64,000 bases of DNA from Catenuloplanes indicus (GCF_030813715.1 NZ_JAUSUZ010000001.1:3658001-3722000), one strand, 5' to 3'; numbered from the stretch's first letter, positions 24,751-33,719 are shown. The notes: generated by a model not told the origin, from the sequence alone. Program-made: numbers and translations.

Positions 24751-26094
24751 TCAACCGATCGGTATGCCGGGCGCGAGTGCCCCGACTGCGAGTACGAGTG
24801 CGGCCGCGCCCGCGTTCATGCCCTGCGCCCTGCGGGTACGGCGGCGGCCGGGCAGATCCGGCGTGCTGATCCGCACGGGTGGCCGCGGTGGTGCGTCCGG
24901 CAGCTGGATGCGCGGTTCGGAGACCGGTGCGGGCAGCACGGACGGCTCCTGCCCCGGCTCCGGCTCCCACACCCCGCCGCCGCGCCGGCCGGTGTCCGGC
25001 GGCGCGTCGTGCAGCCCGGCCGCGAGCTGGGCGGCGACCGCGGCCGCGCCCTCGGCGACGAGCGTGGTGCCGCCCGGCGGGAACGGCGTGACGCCGGGCA
25101 GGTGCGCGGCGACCAGCTCGGTCAGCAGCGGCGTGTGCGCGGTGCCGCCGGTGAGCAGCACGCCGCCGAGGTGGTGCGGTGGCACCCCGGCCACCGCCAC
25201 CAGCCGGGCCAGCGTGGCGGCGGTGTGGTCGAGCAGCGGCCGGAGCAGCGTCTCCAGCGTGGCCCGGGTGACGGTGAGGCGGGTCTCGCCGGGGTGCAGC
25301 GGCAGAATGATCTCGGCGTCGTCCGCGTGGCTGAGCTGCTCGCGCGTGTACCGGGCCTCGGCCCGCAGGTCGTGCAGGATCCGCAGGTGGCGGTCCGGGT
25401 CGCCGGCGAGCGGCGCGATCTGGAGACGCAGCGCGTCGTACGCGTGCTGGGCCAGCACCTCGTCCAGGTCGGCGCCGCCGAGCTGCTGCGCGCCGGTCCG
25501 CGAGGCACGCACCGCGTACGTGATCGGGTTGGTCCGCGTAACGACGGACGCCTCGTAGCTGGTGCCGCCGACCGCGAGCACCGCGAGCGCGCGGGCGTCC
25601 GCTCCACCGCGGGCCGCGTGCCCCTCGGCCGCGAGGACCGGCTCGGGCAGCGGTTCGGCGGCCAGGCCGACGTCGGCGAGCGCGGCGCGCAGCGCGGCGA
25701 CGTGATGTGCCGTGAACGTGGCCGGGTGGGCCAGCACGACGCGGACCGGCGGCTCGCTCTCACGGCCTCGGACCAGGTCGGTGACGCGGCGCGCGACGAT
25801 CGCGGTGAGCGTCTGCGGTGACCAGCGCTCGCCGCGCAGCAGCACCGGCGCGTCCGCGCCGATCCGGCCGGCGAACTCGCGGGCGACCACGCCGGGGCGC
25901 AGCACCGGGCCGCGCTCGGCCGGGTCGCCGACCTGCAGCGCGCCCTCCGGGTCGACGTGCAGGACCGCGGGCGCCTCGTCGGAGTCGCCGCGCAGCCGGA
26001 CCGGCGTGGGACGTTTCCAGACGCCGTCGCCGAGGACGCTGGCGGCCGCGGTGACGTGGGTGCCGCCGATGTCGATGCCGAGCACGTACGCCAT
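24751..26094 (-). CDS. Hsp70-like actin-fold ATPase with C-terminal membrane tail
   Basis: A protein of 447 residues. The actin/Hsp70 fold shows LGIDIGGTHVTAA (phosphate 1), VLAVGGTSYEASVV (phosphate 2) and VLLTGGTAHTPLLTELV (adenosine motif). The substrate-binding domain of DnaK is missing; a Pro-rich linker leads to a single hydrophobic C-terminal helix (GAAALVLAVGALAPGI). It is thus a tail-anchored Hsp70-like ATPase rather than a general chaperone. GGAGG precedes the ATG. First gene of the Hsp70-LuxR-kinase-DUF742 operon, divergent from iniB and two dynamins. Confidence 0.8.
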   Translation of the reverse strand: MAYVLGIDIGGTHVTAAASVLGDGVWKRPTPVRLRGDSDEAPAVLHVDPEGALQVGDPAERGPVLRPGVVAREFAGRIGADAPVLLRGERWSPQTLTAIVARRVTDLVRGRESEPPVRVVLAHPATFTAHHVAALRAALADVGLAAEPLPEPVLAAEGHAARGGADARALAVLAVGGTSYEASVVTRTNPITYAVRASRTGAQQLGGADLDEVLAQHAYDALRLQIAPLAGDPDRHLRILHDLRAEARYTREQLSHADDAEIILPLHPGETRLTVTRATLETLLRPLLDHTAATLARLVAVAGVPPHHLGGVLLTGGTAHTPLLTELVAAHLPGVTPFPPGGTTLVAEGAAAVAAQLAAGLHDAPPDTGRRGGGVWEPEPGQEPSVLPAPVSEPRIQLPDAPPRPPVRISTPDLPGRRRTRRAQGMNAGAAALVLAVGALAPGIPIG

Positions 26095-26550
26095 GCCGCC
26101 TCCCCCTCGTCTCCTCGCTGGGCGGGCGCCCGCATGAGCCGCGGACGCCCGCCCCATCCCTCGTGCCTTCCCTGGGCACCCCTACCCGGGAGAGACCGAG
26201 CCCTCCGTGGTGGCGCGTGGGCACACGCTCACACGGCCGGCCAGGCAGACGGAGTCCGGCCGCGGCCACGGTGGGCTCTGCCCGCCGGCGCCGGAACGGG
26301 ATGGCTGCCGTACCGGCCGCGTTGATCGGCGGGCTGCACTGTTCGTACCAGAAAGCCACCGGGGGACGGACCCCACAAAAACGGCGGCCTCCGGACCCCC
26401 TAATCCCCCATCCCCCACCCCGGGGGTCCCCAGGGGGGTGGGTGCGGAACCCGGTCTCGTCCCCGATGTTCGGCGGGTCGCGCGGCACTAGCTTCGGTGT
26501 TCGGCAGCCGCTGCCCGACCACCGCGAATCCCTGAGAGGCTTGGCGCACG
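26095..26550. other. Long divergent promoter region with a G/C-run hairpin
   Basis: This 456-base stretch separates the Hsp70-like operon from iniB and contains no convincing gene. At 26414-26442 CCCACCCC pairs with GGGGTGGG around an inner GGGGG-T-CCCC, all within a run of C and G tracts. The hairpin lies 109 bases upstream of the iniB start. It could be an attenuator, a terminator-like element or a G-quadruplex-forming control site. No clear sigma-factor box was recognised. Confidence 0.45.
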
Positions 26551-27459
26551 ATGATTTCGACGCTGCACGACTTCGTACTGAACCTGATCACCGACCCGCA
26601 GGCACGGTCGATCTTCGAGCTGGACCCGGAGGCGGCGCTGTGCGCGGCCGGTCTGGGCGACATCACGCCGGCCGACGTGCAGGACGTGGTCCCGCTGGTG
26701 GTCGACTACGCGGCCGTGCCGGGCCTGGCCGGCCTGGCGCTGCCGACCGCGGCGGTGGAGGCGGAGGCCGGTGCCACCGTCTCCGCGACCGCGGTGGCGC
26801 AGCTGCAGTCGGTGACCGCGCACCTGTCGGCCGGTACGCACGCCCCGGGCGACCTGGGCAACACGGCCGCGGCCGCGGGCCTGGTGATCGACCACAGTGG
26901 CGTCGCGGTCGGCGTCGGCGCGCTCTCCGGTCTCGGCCTCGGCACGAGCGCGGAGGCGCTGGTCGAGGTGCCCCTCGGCCCGGACGGTGACCTGTCCGCG
27001 ACGCTGGACGCGGACGTGACCGGCATCGACGGCGCGGTGAACTCGCCGGTCAACGAGCTGACCGGCACGGTGTACGACGTGGCGGACGGCGCGGGCCTCG
27101 GCTCGACCGTGACCGGCGTCGGCAGCACGGTCGGCGGCCTCGACGGCACGGTCGCGGGTCTCGGCGACACCGTTTTCGGCACGGCCGGTCTGGGCCTGGA
27201 CACCGTGGGCAGCACGCTGCACGGCGTGACCGGCACGGTCGGCGGCGTGACCAGCGGCGTCACCGGCATCACGGACGGGCTGACCGCGGGCACCGGCCTG
27301 GACCACACGCTGACCGGCGTCACCTCGACCGTGGACGGGCTGACCGGCTCCACCGGCCTGCACGACGTCACCAGCCCGGTCACCGGCGCGCTCTCCGGGG
27401 GTGCGGCCGAGCAGCAGCACGGACCGGACCTGTCGGGCGTGACCGACATTCTGTTCTAA
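26551..27459 (+). CDS. iniB: IniB N-terminal-domain protein
   Basis: A protein of 302 residues. MISTLHDFVLNLITDPQARS and FELDPEAALCAAGLGDITPADV form the helical IniB N-terminal domain of Mycobacterium. The rest is a Gly/Thr/Val/Leu-rich array of imperfect short repeats (GLGDTVFGTAGLGLDTVGS and similar), almost without charged residues. In mycobacteria iniB heads an operon with the dynamin-like iniA and iniC, induced by cell-wall inhibitors. Here it likewise precedes two dynamin-like genes. GAGAGG lies twelve bases before the ATG, rather far. The symbol is given by domain and context. Confidence 0.75.
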   Translation: MISTLHDFVLNLITDPQARSIFELDPEAALCAAGLGDITPADVQDVVPLVVDYAAVPGLAGLALPTAAVEAEAGATVSATAVAQLQSVTAHLSAGTHAPGDLGNTAAAAGLVIDHSGVAVGVGALSGLGLGTSAEALVEVPLGPDGDLSATLDADVTGIDGAVNSPVNELTGTVYDVADGAGLGSTVTGVGSTVGGLDGTVAGLGDTVFGTAGLGLDTVGSTLHGVTGTVGGVTSGVTGITDGLTAGTGLDHTLTGVTSTVDGLTGSTGLHDVTSPVTGALSGGAAEQQHGPDLSGVTDILF

Positions 27460-27590
27460 TGAGCTTTTTTCAACCCGGCTAGGATCCAGCCAGGTTGATG
27501 AGGCTCGACCACCACGCCTCTGCCGCGCGGCCCCGGAGTCTCGGGTGCCGCGCGGCAGGCGTGGGAGCACAGAAACTGCCGGAGGTGACC

Positions 27591-29360
27591 GTGACGATCG
27601 GCTCGGTGGTGGCGCCGATGTGGGTGGACGTGCTCGACGCGTCGGTCCAGGCCTGCCTGGTGCACGGCCGCACGGACCTCGCGGCCCGGCTGCGCGCCCG
27701 GCGGGCTCAGCTGCTCGACCCGGCACTGTGGGTGATCGTGCTCGGCGAGTCCGGCCAGGGCAAGAGTCAGCTGATCAACGCGCTGATCAACGCGCCGGTC
27801 TGCCCGGTCGGCGACGCCGGCACGACCGGCACGCCGACCGTGGTCCGGCACGCGGAACAGCCGGGCGCGGTGCTGGTGCGGCGGGCCGCCCGCACCGCGC
27901 TCACGGTCGCGGAGGCGGCACCGCACATCCGCGGCCACGAGGCGCTGCGCGCGGAGATCGGGGTGCCCCGCGCGCTGCTGGCCGGTGGCATGACGCTGGT
28001 CGACACGCCCGCGGCCACGCCGACGACCGGCTGGCCTGCGCTGCTCGGCGGGCTGGGCGAGCATCCGCCGGCCGACACCGTGGTGCTCACGTCCGCCGCG
28101 ACCGCGGAGCTGACCGTCGCGGAGCTGGACCTGCTGCGGGACGCGGCCGCGACCGTACCCAACGTGATCGTCGCGCTGACCAAGACCGACCTGGCCGCGG
28201 ACTGGCGCGCGGTCGCGGACCGCAACCGGCAGCGCCTGGCCGCGGCCGGCCTGGCCGCCGCCGTGATCCCGGTGTCCGCGGTGCTGCGCCTGCAGGCCGC
28301 CCGCACCGGCGACGCGGAGCTGAACGCGGAGTCCGGCTTCCCGGAGCTGATCGCCCGGCTGACCCGGGACGTGGCCGGCAAGCCGCACGCGCTGGCCCGG
28401 ACCGCGGCCGCGCAGGCCGCACGCGGCGCGCTGGAACAGGTCGCGGCACCGCTGCGGGCCCGGCTGACGTCCGCGTCCGCGCCGTCCCAGGCGATGGCCC
28501 GGCTGAACGAGGCGCAGCGCGCGCTGGACGACGTGCGGCGCCGGCAGGTCCGCTGGCAGAACACGCTCAACGACGACGTCGCCGACCTGGTGTCCAACGT
28601 GGAGTTCGACCTGCGCGACCGGACCCGGCAGATCCTGCGGAAGGTCGACGCGGCGTTCGAGACCGCGGACCCGATGACCGCGTGGGACGAGTTCGCGTCC
28701 TGGCTGGATCGCGAGCTGAAGGCGGCCGCGGAGGCGAACTTCGGCTGGCTGATCGCCCAGTGCGAGTGGATATCGCACCGGGTCGCGGCGCACTTCGGCG
28801 AGTACGGCCAGGACGCGCTGCCGACGTGGCGCATGCACGTGCCGGACGACCTGGACCGGATGGTCCCGCACATCGAGCAGCCCGGCGTGGAGAAGTTCAC
28901 CATCACACAGAAGGCGCTGACCGGGCTGCGCGGCTCGTACGGCGGGATCCTCATGGTGGGCCTGGCGACCAGCCTGGCCGGCATGCCGCTGATCAACCCG
29001 GTGTCGGTCGGCGCCGGTGCGATCCTCGGCGGCAAGACCGTGCACGACGAGAGCAAGACGCTGCTGAAACGGCGGCAGGCCGCGGCCCGGACCCGCACCC
29101 AGCGGCACGTCGACGACTTCTTCCTGCTGGTCAGCAAGGAGGGCAAGGACACCGTCCGGCAGGCGCACCGGCTGCTGCGGGACCACTTCCTGGACCTGAC
29201 GGACCGGTTGCAGGACGCGATCGTGCACTCCGTGCGCACCGCGAAGCTCGCCGCGGACGCGGACGTGGCACAGACCGAACGCCGCCAGCGCGAGATCGAG
29301 CTCAGTCTGCGCGAGCTGGCCGGCCTCTACCGCCAGGCCCAGCAGTTGCAGCCCGCATGA
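27591..29360 (+). CDS. iniA: Dynamin-like GTPase, IniA-like
   Basis: A protein of 589 residues. The GTPase domain has VLGESGQGKSQLINALI (G1, about 50-66), a Thr-rich switch TTGTPTVV (G2), TLVDTPAA (G3) and ALTKTDLA (G4). A long helical stalk follows, with a hydrophobic segment near 455-485 (GGILMVGLATSLAGMPLIN) that may be a membrane paddle. Bacterial dynamins remodel or seal membranes under stress. The GTG has GGAGG five bases upstream. The stop overlaps the next dynamin gene by four bases, so the pair probably forms a hetero-oligomer. Confidence 0.82.
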   Translation: MTIGSVVAPMWVDVLDASVQACLVHGRTDLAARLRARRAQLLDPALWVIVLGESGQGKSQLINALINAPVCPVGDAGTTGTPTVVRHAEQPGAVLVRRAARTALTVAEAAPHIRGHEALRAEIGVPRALLAGGMTLVDTPAATPTTGWPALLGGLGEHPPADTVVLTSAATAELTVAELDLLRDAAATVPNVIVALTKTDLAADWRAVADRNRQRLAAAGLAAAVIPVSAVLRLQAARTGDAELNAESGFPELIARLTRDVAGKPHALARTAAAQAARGALEQVAAPLRARLTSASAPSQAMARLNEAQRALDDVRRRQVRWQNTLNDDVADLVSNVEFDLRDRTRQILRKVDAAFETADPMTAWDEFASWLDRELKAAAEANFGWLIAQCEWISHRVAAHFGEYGQDALPTWRMHVPDDLDRMVPHIEQPGVEKFTITQKALTGLRGSYGGILMVGLATSLAGMPLINPVSVGAGAILGGKTVHDESKTLLKRRQAAARTRTQRHVDDFFLLVSKEGKDTVRQAHRLLRDHFLDLTDRLQDAIVHSVRTAKLAADADVAQTERRQREIELSLRELAGLYRQAQQLQPA

Positions 29361-30718
29361 CCACGGACCTCGCGGGTACGGTGCAGAGCCTGCTCGACGA
29401 CACGCTGACCGCCTATCCCCGGGTGGTCACGCTGCGGCACCAGCGGCACCGGTGGACCGAGCCACTGCGGGTGGCGGTCGCGGGCCGCGCCGGGACCGGA
29501 AAGTCCACCCTGGTCAACGCGCTGATCGGGGACCGGGTCGCGCCGGTGACCGCGCCCGGCGACGACACCACGGTCTGGTACCAGGACGGCGCCGGGCCGC
29601 GCGCCACCGCGTACCCCCGGGACGGTGATCCTTTCGAATTGCCGCTGACCATGACGCCGGACGGGCCGCGCACCGGCGAGACGGACGGCGACCTGGTGAT
29701 CCACTGGCCGAGCCGGGCGCTGCGGCAGATGACGCTGCTCGACACGCCCGCGGACGGCGCGACGCTGGACGACGCGGACGCGGTGCTGCACCTGACCCCG
29801 GCCGCCCGGCCCGCGGACCTGGAGCCGCTGCGCGCGCACCTGGACAGCGCGGTCGCCCGAGCCACGCCGATCGCGACCGTGCTGGTGCTGTCCCGGGCGG
29901 ACGAGGTGAACGGCGGGCGTACCGACGCGTTCGTCACCGCGCGGCAGATCGCCCGGCGGCACGGACGCGACCCGGCCGTGCGCGACGTCTGCCTGCGCGT
30001 GCACGCGCTCGGCGGGCTGGCCGCCGCGACCGCGCGGACGCTGACCGACACGGAGTTCTCCACGATCGCGCACCTGGCCGCGCTCCCCCGCGCGGACACC
30101 GACGGCGCGCTGCTGAGCACCGACCGGTACCTGCGCGCCGGGCTACCGCCGGACCTGCTGCACCGGCTCGGGCTGCCCGGCGTCCGGCTGGCCACCGTGC
30201 TCGCCCGGACCGGGCACGACACCCGGCTCACACTCGCCGGTGAGCTGGCCCGGCGCAGCGGTCTCACGGAGCTGCGGGACACGATCACCCGCGGCCTGAT
30301 CGCGCGCACCGAGGCACTGAAGGCCCGGGCCACGCTGCTGGCGATCGAGTCGGTGCTGGACGGACAGTGGACGCCGCGCACCGACGCGCTGCGGGTGCGG
30401 CTCGGCCGGATCCTGGCGGAGGCCACCGAGTTCCGGGAGATGCGGCTGGTCGCGGCGCTGCCGGAGCTGCCGGTGCGGTTCACCGCCGAACTGGAGGCGG
30501 AGGCGCACCGGCTGGCCGGCGGCGACGGCACGGACATCCCGTCCCGCCTCGGCCTGGACGAGCCGGCCGACGCGCCGACCATGCGCCGGTACTGCGAGGA
30601 GGCGCTGTTGCGCTGGCAGGTGCTGGCCGAGGGCGGCACCGCGGACCGTCCGCAGCGCCGCGCCGCCGCCGTGGTCGTGGAGAGCTGCGCCGCGATCCTG
30701 GACCGCCTCGGCGCCTGA
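29357..30718 (+). CDS. iniC: Dynamin-like GTPase, IniC-like
   Basis: A protein of 453 residues. AVAGRAGTGKSTLVNALIGD is G1, PGDDTTVWY the G2 region and TLLDTPADG G3. G4 is altered: VLVLSRADEV has SRAD instead of TKAD. The stalk is shorter than in the partner and no strong membrane segment is visible. It overlaps the IniA-like gene by four bases and ends at a hairpin shared with the convergent tetR gene. By analogy with mycobacterial IniC and bacterial dynamin pairs it probably works with the upstream protein at the membrane. Confidence 0.8.
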   Translation: MTTDLAGTVQSLLDDTLTAYPRVVTLRHQRHRWTEPLRVAVAGRAGTGKSTLVNALIGDRVAPVTAPGDDTTVWYQDGAGPRATAYPRDGDPFELPLTMTPDGPRTGETDGDLVIHWPSRALRQMTLLDTPADGATLDDADAVLHLTPAARPADLEPLRAHLDSAVARATPIATVLVLSRADEVNGGRTDAFVTARQIARRHGRDPAVRDVCLRVHALGGLAAATARTLTDTEFSTIAHLAALPRADTDGALLSTDRYLRAGLPPDLLHRLGLPGVRLATVLARTGHDTRLTLAGELARRSGLTELRDTITRGLIARTEALKARATLLAIESVLDGQWTPRTDALRVRLGRILAEATEFREMRLVAALPELPVRFTAELEAEAHRLAGGDGTDIPSRLGLDEPADAPTMRRYCEEALLRWQVLAEGGTADRPQRRAAAVVVESCAAILDRLGA

Positions 30719-30731
30719 CCCGCCGGTCAGG
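30714..30731. terminator. Terminator between the convergent dynamin and tetR genes
   Basis: A perfect 7-bp stem (CCTGACC with GGTCAGG) and 4-base loop, spanning the dynamin stop codon and the end of tetR. Confidence 0.5.
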
Positions 30732-31344
30732 TCTCGGCCGGTGGCGCGCTCATCGCCGCGGACAGGAACGTGATCGCCCAGCGCCGGGCCGCGTCGCCCG
30801 TGCCCGGGGACGGTCCGGTGTTGTAGCGGTCGACGCGGTCCACGGCCGTCACGGCGAGCACGCCGCGGATCCGGAACCACAGCTCCTCCGGGGTCAGCGC
30901 GGGCAGCGCGCGGGCGAACGCGGCCAGGTAGCGGTCGCGGACGTCGTTCTCGGCCGGGCCGGGCCAGGCGCGTGTCTCCTCGGCCGGGTCGCTGAGGATC
31001 GTCACGATCAGCCGGGACCGGCGGGCACCGCCCTCGTCGCCGCTCGGCATCCCGTCGAACATCGGGCCGGCGAACGCCTCCACCAGGTCGGCGACCGACG
31101 GATCCGGCGTGCGGGCGAGCAACCGGTCGAGCCCGGCGGCCTGCGCCTCGGTGATCGGCCCGATCGCGCGGCGGGCGACCGCGACCATCAGATCCGCCTT
31201 CGAGCCGAAGTGGTAGCCGACCGCGGCCAGGTTCGCCCCGGCGAGGTCGGTGACCGCGCGGATCGAGGTGCCGCGGTAACCGTGCTCGGCGAACAGCCGT
31301 TCGGCCGCGTCGAGCAGCTGCGTGCGGGTGTCGGGGGTCGCCAC
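30727..31344 (-). CDS. TetR-family transcriptional regulator
   Basis: A protein of 205 residues. TRTQLLDAAERLFAEHGYRG, then TDLAGANLAAVGYHFGSKADLM, is the TetR helix-turn-helix with the YHFGSK signature of the CerR/YbiH-like group. The C-terminal helical part would bind a ligand. The GTG start lies directly beside an ATACG-GT-CGTAT palindrome, the likely autoregulatory operator. No obvious target besides itself; the divergent 521-residue gene is 200 bases away. Confidence 0.85.
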   Translation of the reverse strand: MATPDTRTQLLDAAERLFAEHGYRGTSIRAVTDLAGANLAAVGYHFGSKADLMVAVARRAIGPITEAQAAGLDRLLARTPDPSVADLVEAFAGPMFDGMPSGDEGGARRSRLIVTILSDPAEETRAWPGPAENDVRDRYLAAFARALPALTPEELWFRIRGVLAVTAVDRVDRYNTGPSPGTGDAARRWAITFLSAAMSAPPAET

Positions 31345-31355
31345 GAACGGCCACT

Positions 31356-31367
31356 ATACGGTCGTAT
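31356..31367. promoter_or_regulatory. TetR operator
   Basis: ATACG-GT-CGTAT, perfect 5-bp arms in an AT-rich patch 12 bases upstream of the tetR start codon. The position suits autorepression. Confidence 0.55.
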
Positions 31368-31424
31368 GAAAGAACGAACGTCCGGATGGGAGGCAGCTGC
31401 GGGTTTGCCGCGACCACCCGCGGG

Positions 31425-31472
31425 ACCGGTGCCCGCGGGAGCGTACGGAACTCGCGCCGCCGGAAGCGGGAA
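31425..31472 (-). repeat. 48-bp interspersed repeat, copy 2
   Basis: Reverse complement of the element at 3575-3622: identical outer arms of 23 and 15 bases around a 10-base core that differs in seven positions. It lies in the intergenic region between tetR and the 521-residue gene. Confidence 0.75.
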
Positions 31473-31545
31473 CACATGTCCTCTGGTCGGAAAACGACGG
31501 ATCGCTCTGCGCGTGTCGCCGCGGCGGGCGGTACGGTTCTCGACC

Positions 31546-33111
31546 ATGCGCATGGTCTTCACGGACGCACCCGAGGACGAGTTCTACCCCGCCCGTGACC
31601 GGCTGATCGACGCGTTCGACCGGTGGGCGCGGCAGGCACGCCGGGCGGTGGACTTGTTCGTGGCCGAGGTGCTGGTCGAGCAGCGGTGGAGCGTGGGCGA
31701 CGGCCGGCTGTGCCGGTGGCAGCCGGAGGACCTGCGGTACGCGCTGATCGAATACTTCCCGCGCGGCGTCTCCACCCGGGAGTGGTCGGCCACGATCCCG
31801 ACGCTGCACGCGTTCGTGGACTTCCTGTTCGACGCGGACCTGGCGGACGCGCGATGCGCGGACGCGGCCGTGCTGCACGCCGCGCTGGACGGGCTGACCG
31901 CGGAGTACGACGCCGCGATGGCCGACGAGACCCGGTTCGGCCCGGCGAAGTTCTGGTCGATGCGCATGCTCGACGCGGGCATCGACGTTCAGGACCACGA
32001 CGCGGTGCAGGCGTTCATCGCGGACGTGCAGGCCGGCAAGGTCCCCTACGACGAGGCCGTGCTGGCGAAGGTGGTGCAGAACCAGCTGACCGAGGACGAC
32101 GAGCCGCCGCCCGCGCTGCCGCCGGTCGACCCGCCGTCCCGGGAGACGGTCGCGGACGCGGCGGCCGGATCGATCACGCTGACCCGCCTGCTCCGCTTCA
32201 CCGAATGGGTCGGTGACGGCCGTGCGCTCACGCCGAAGGGCAACCTCAAGCTCGCCGACGCAGCCGAGCTGATCTCGTTGCTCAGCCTGTCCGACGTGCT
32301 CGACCCGGCGATCGGTGACCGGACCTTCAAGACCACGAGCAGCGCGGAACTGTACGAGACCGGCCTGCTGTTCGCGTGGGCGAAGGAGGCGCGGTTCGTC
32401 CGCGTGGTCAAGGGCCGCCTGCTGCCGGTCAAGTCGGCCGCGAAGACGCTCCGGGACCCGGTGGCCGCCGCGGAGCGCGCGTTCGAGGCGTTCTTCCACA
32501 TCGGCCGGGCCGTGTGCCCGCCCGCATACTTCAGCTCGATCGTGCCGTTCCGCGCCGACGAGTTCACGTTCGCGCTACTGATGGCGATGTACCTGGCACA
32601 GCGGCCGATCGAGCACGACGAGCTCGGTGAGATCGTCGGCGGGCTGGTCGAGGAGTTCCTCGGCTTCGACCCGGACGACAGCGAGACCGGCCTGGCCGCC
32701 GGCCTGCGGGTCCACGACCAGGATGTGGAGCGCCTGCTGACCCAGCTGGACCTGCTCGGCGCGGTCCGGCACGACGGCTCCCGCACGGCGCTGACCGCGT
32801 TCGGCACCGCGTTGTTCCAGGCGCACCTGCGCGGTATGCACGTCGAGGTGCCCACGATCGACGACCTGCTGGATGAGACGGCCGAGGTGGTGGTCGCGCT
32901 GGCCGCGAACACGCCGTCGATCACCGCCGCGCTGCTGACCCGCTGGCGCGACCACCGGCCGGAGGCGGCCCGCGCGGAGCTGCGCGCGCTCGCCGCCCGC
33001 ACGGACGACCCGGAGCACCGGGCGCTGGCCGAGACGTACGGCGGACGGCGGCTCGCCGGACGGCCGCACGCGGTGTCGGCCCGGCGCCGCCCCACGCGAC
33101 GCCGGCGCTGA
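31546..33111 (+). CDS. Protein of unknown function, 521 residues
   Basis: Cytoplasmic, mostly helical, with no recognised enzymatic motif. Residues about 36-165 (DLFVAEVLVEQRW, RLCRWQPEDLRYALIEYFPR, RFGPAKFWSMRMLDAGIDV) align clearly with the C-terminal third of the 409-residue protein encoded at 38752-39981, so both share one uncharacterised domain. A Pro-rich linker (about 178-195) and a larger helical C-terminal domain follow, ending in a basic tail RRRPTRRRR. A second ATG two codons in is an alternative start. Alone in its transcription unit. Confidence 0.6.
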   Translation: MRMVFTDAPEDEFYPARDRLIDAFDRWARQARRAVDLFVAEVLVEQRWSVGDGRLCRWQPEDLRYALIEYFPRGVSTREWSATIPTLHAFVDFLFDADLADARCADAAVLHAALDGLTAEYDAAMADETRFGPAKFWSMRMLDAGIDVQDHDAVQAFIADVQAGKVPYDEAVLAKVVQNQLTEDDEPPPALPPVDPPSRETVADAAAGSITLTRLLRFTEWVGDGRALTPKGNLKLADAAELISLLSLSDVLDPAIGDRTFKTTSSAELYETGLLFAWAKEARFVRVVKGRLLPVKSAAKTLRDPVAAAERAFEAFFHIGRAVCPPAYFSSIVPFRADEFTFALLMAMYLAQRPIEHDELGEIVGGLVEEFLGFDPDDSETGLAAGLRVHDQDVERLLTQLDLLGAVRHDGSRTALTAFGTALFQAHLRGMHVEVPTIDDLLDETAEVVVALAANTPSITAALLTRWRDHRPEAARAELRALAARTDDPEHRALAETYGGRRLAGRPHAVSARRRPTRRRR

Positions 33112-33129
33112 TTTTTCTCCGCCGAACCC

Positions 33130-33156
33130 TTGGCACTCCCCGGTCAGGAGTGCTAG
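33130..33156. promoter_or_regulatory. CIRCE element (HrcA operator) upstream of hsp20
   Basis: TTGGCACTC-N9-GAGTGCTAG differs from the consensus TTAGCACTC-N9-GAGTGCTAA only at the third and last positions and keeps the exact 9-base spacing. It lies 117 bases upstream of the Hsp20 start. HrcA binds CIRCE and represses chaperone genes until heat or misfolding titrates it, so this Hsp20 gene should be heat-inducible through HrcA. Confidence 0.88.
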
Positions 33157-33272
33157 AAAATTAGCTGTAGCCACTGCTCAGAGCAGTGAGCTCCTCGGCA
33201 GAATTGGTTGACAGCCGAGCGCCACACGCCTCGCCGGAAGGCCCGGCGGGCGACCTCGAGGAGGTGGGTTCC

Positions 33273-33719
33273 GTGGTGCTGACTTTCGATCCTTTCCGCG
33301 AGTTCGACCGCATGGCCGGTCAGATGTTCGGCGGTGGCACCGCGATGGCGATGCCGATGGACCTGTACCGTTCCGGTGACCACTTCGTCCTGCACTGCGA
33401 CCTGGCCGGCATCGACCCCGGCTCCGTGCAGGTGGACGTGGACGGGCGCGTGCTGGTGATCCGCGCCGAGCGCTCCCCGCGCACCGACGCCGACGTGCAG
33501 TGGATCCGTCGCGAGCGCGCCACCGGCACGTTCGAGCGCCGCCTCACGCTCGGCGACGGCCTCGACCTGGACCGCATCGCCGCGACCTGGCAGGACGGCG
33601 TGCTGACGCTGACCATCCCGGTCGCGGAGACCGCCAAGCCGCGCCGCATCGAGATCAACACCGGCGGCCAGGTGCTCGAGGGCTCGTCCAAGAGGACCGC
33701 CGCGATCACTCGCTCCTGA
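33273..33719 (+). CDS. Hsp20-family small heat-shock protein
   Basis: A protein of 148 residues with an alpha-crystallin domain. MDLYRSGDHFVLHCDLAGID starts it; VQVDVDGRVLVIRAERS, GTFERRLTLGDGLDLDRIAA and DGVLTLTIPVAE complete it, the last being the conserved GVLTLxIP. It is an ATP-independent holdase that forms oligomers and binds unfolding proteins in the cytoplasm. GAGGAGG lies eight bases before the first of two adjacent GTG codons. A CIRCE element upstream indicates HrcA control, and a strong terminator follows. Confidence 0.92.
   Translation: MVLTFDPFREFDRMAGQMFGGGTAMAMPMDLYRSGDHFVLHCDLAGIDPGSVQVDVDGRVLVIRAERSPRTDADVQWIRRERATGTFERRLTLGDGLDLDRIAATWQDGVLTLTIPVAETAKPRRIEINTGGQVLEGSSKRTAAITRS

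Noticed and set aside
26395-26445. C/G tracts as a CRISPR or tandem-repeat array
   Set aside because: There is no regular repeat unit or spacer; it is one nested hairpin.
27545-30718. A single 1057-residue protein covering both dynamin genes
   Set aside because: Its first 600 residues are Arg/Gly/Ala-rich noise in the wrong frame of the IniA-like gene; the real IniC-like gene starts at 29357.
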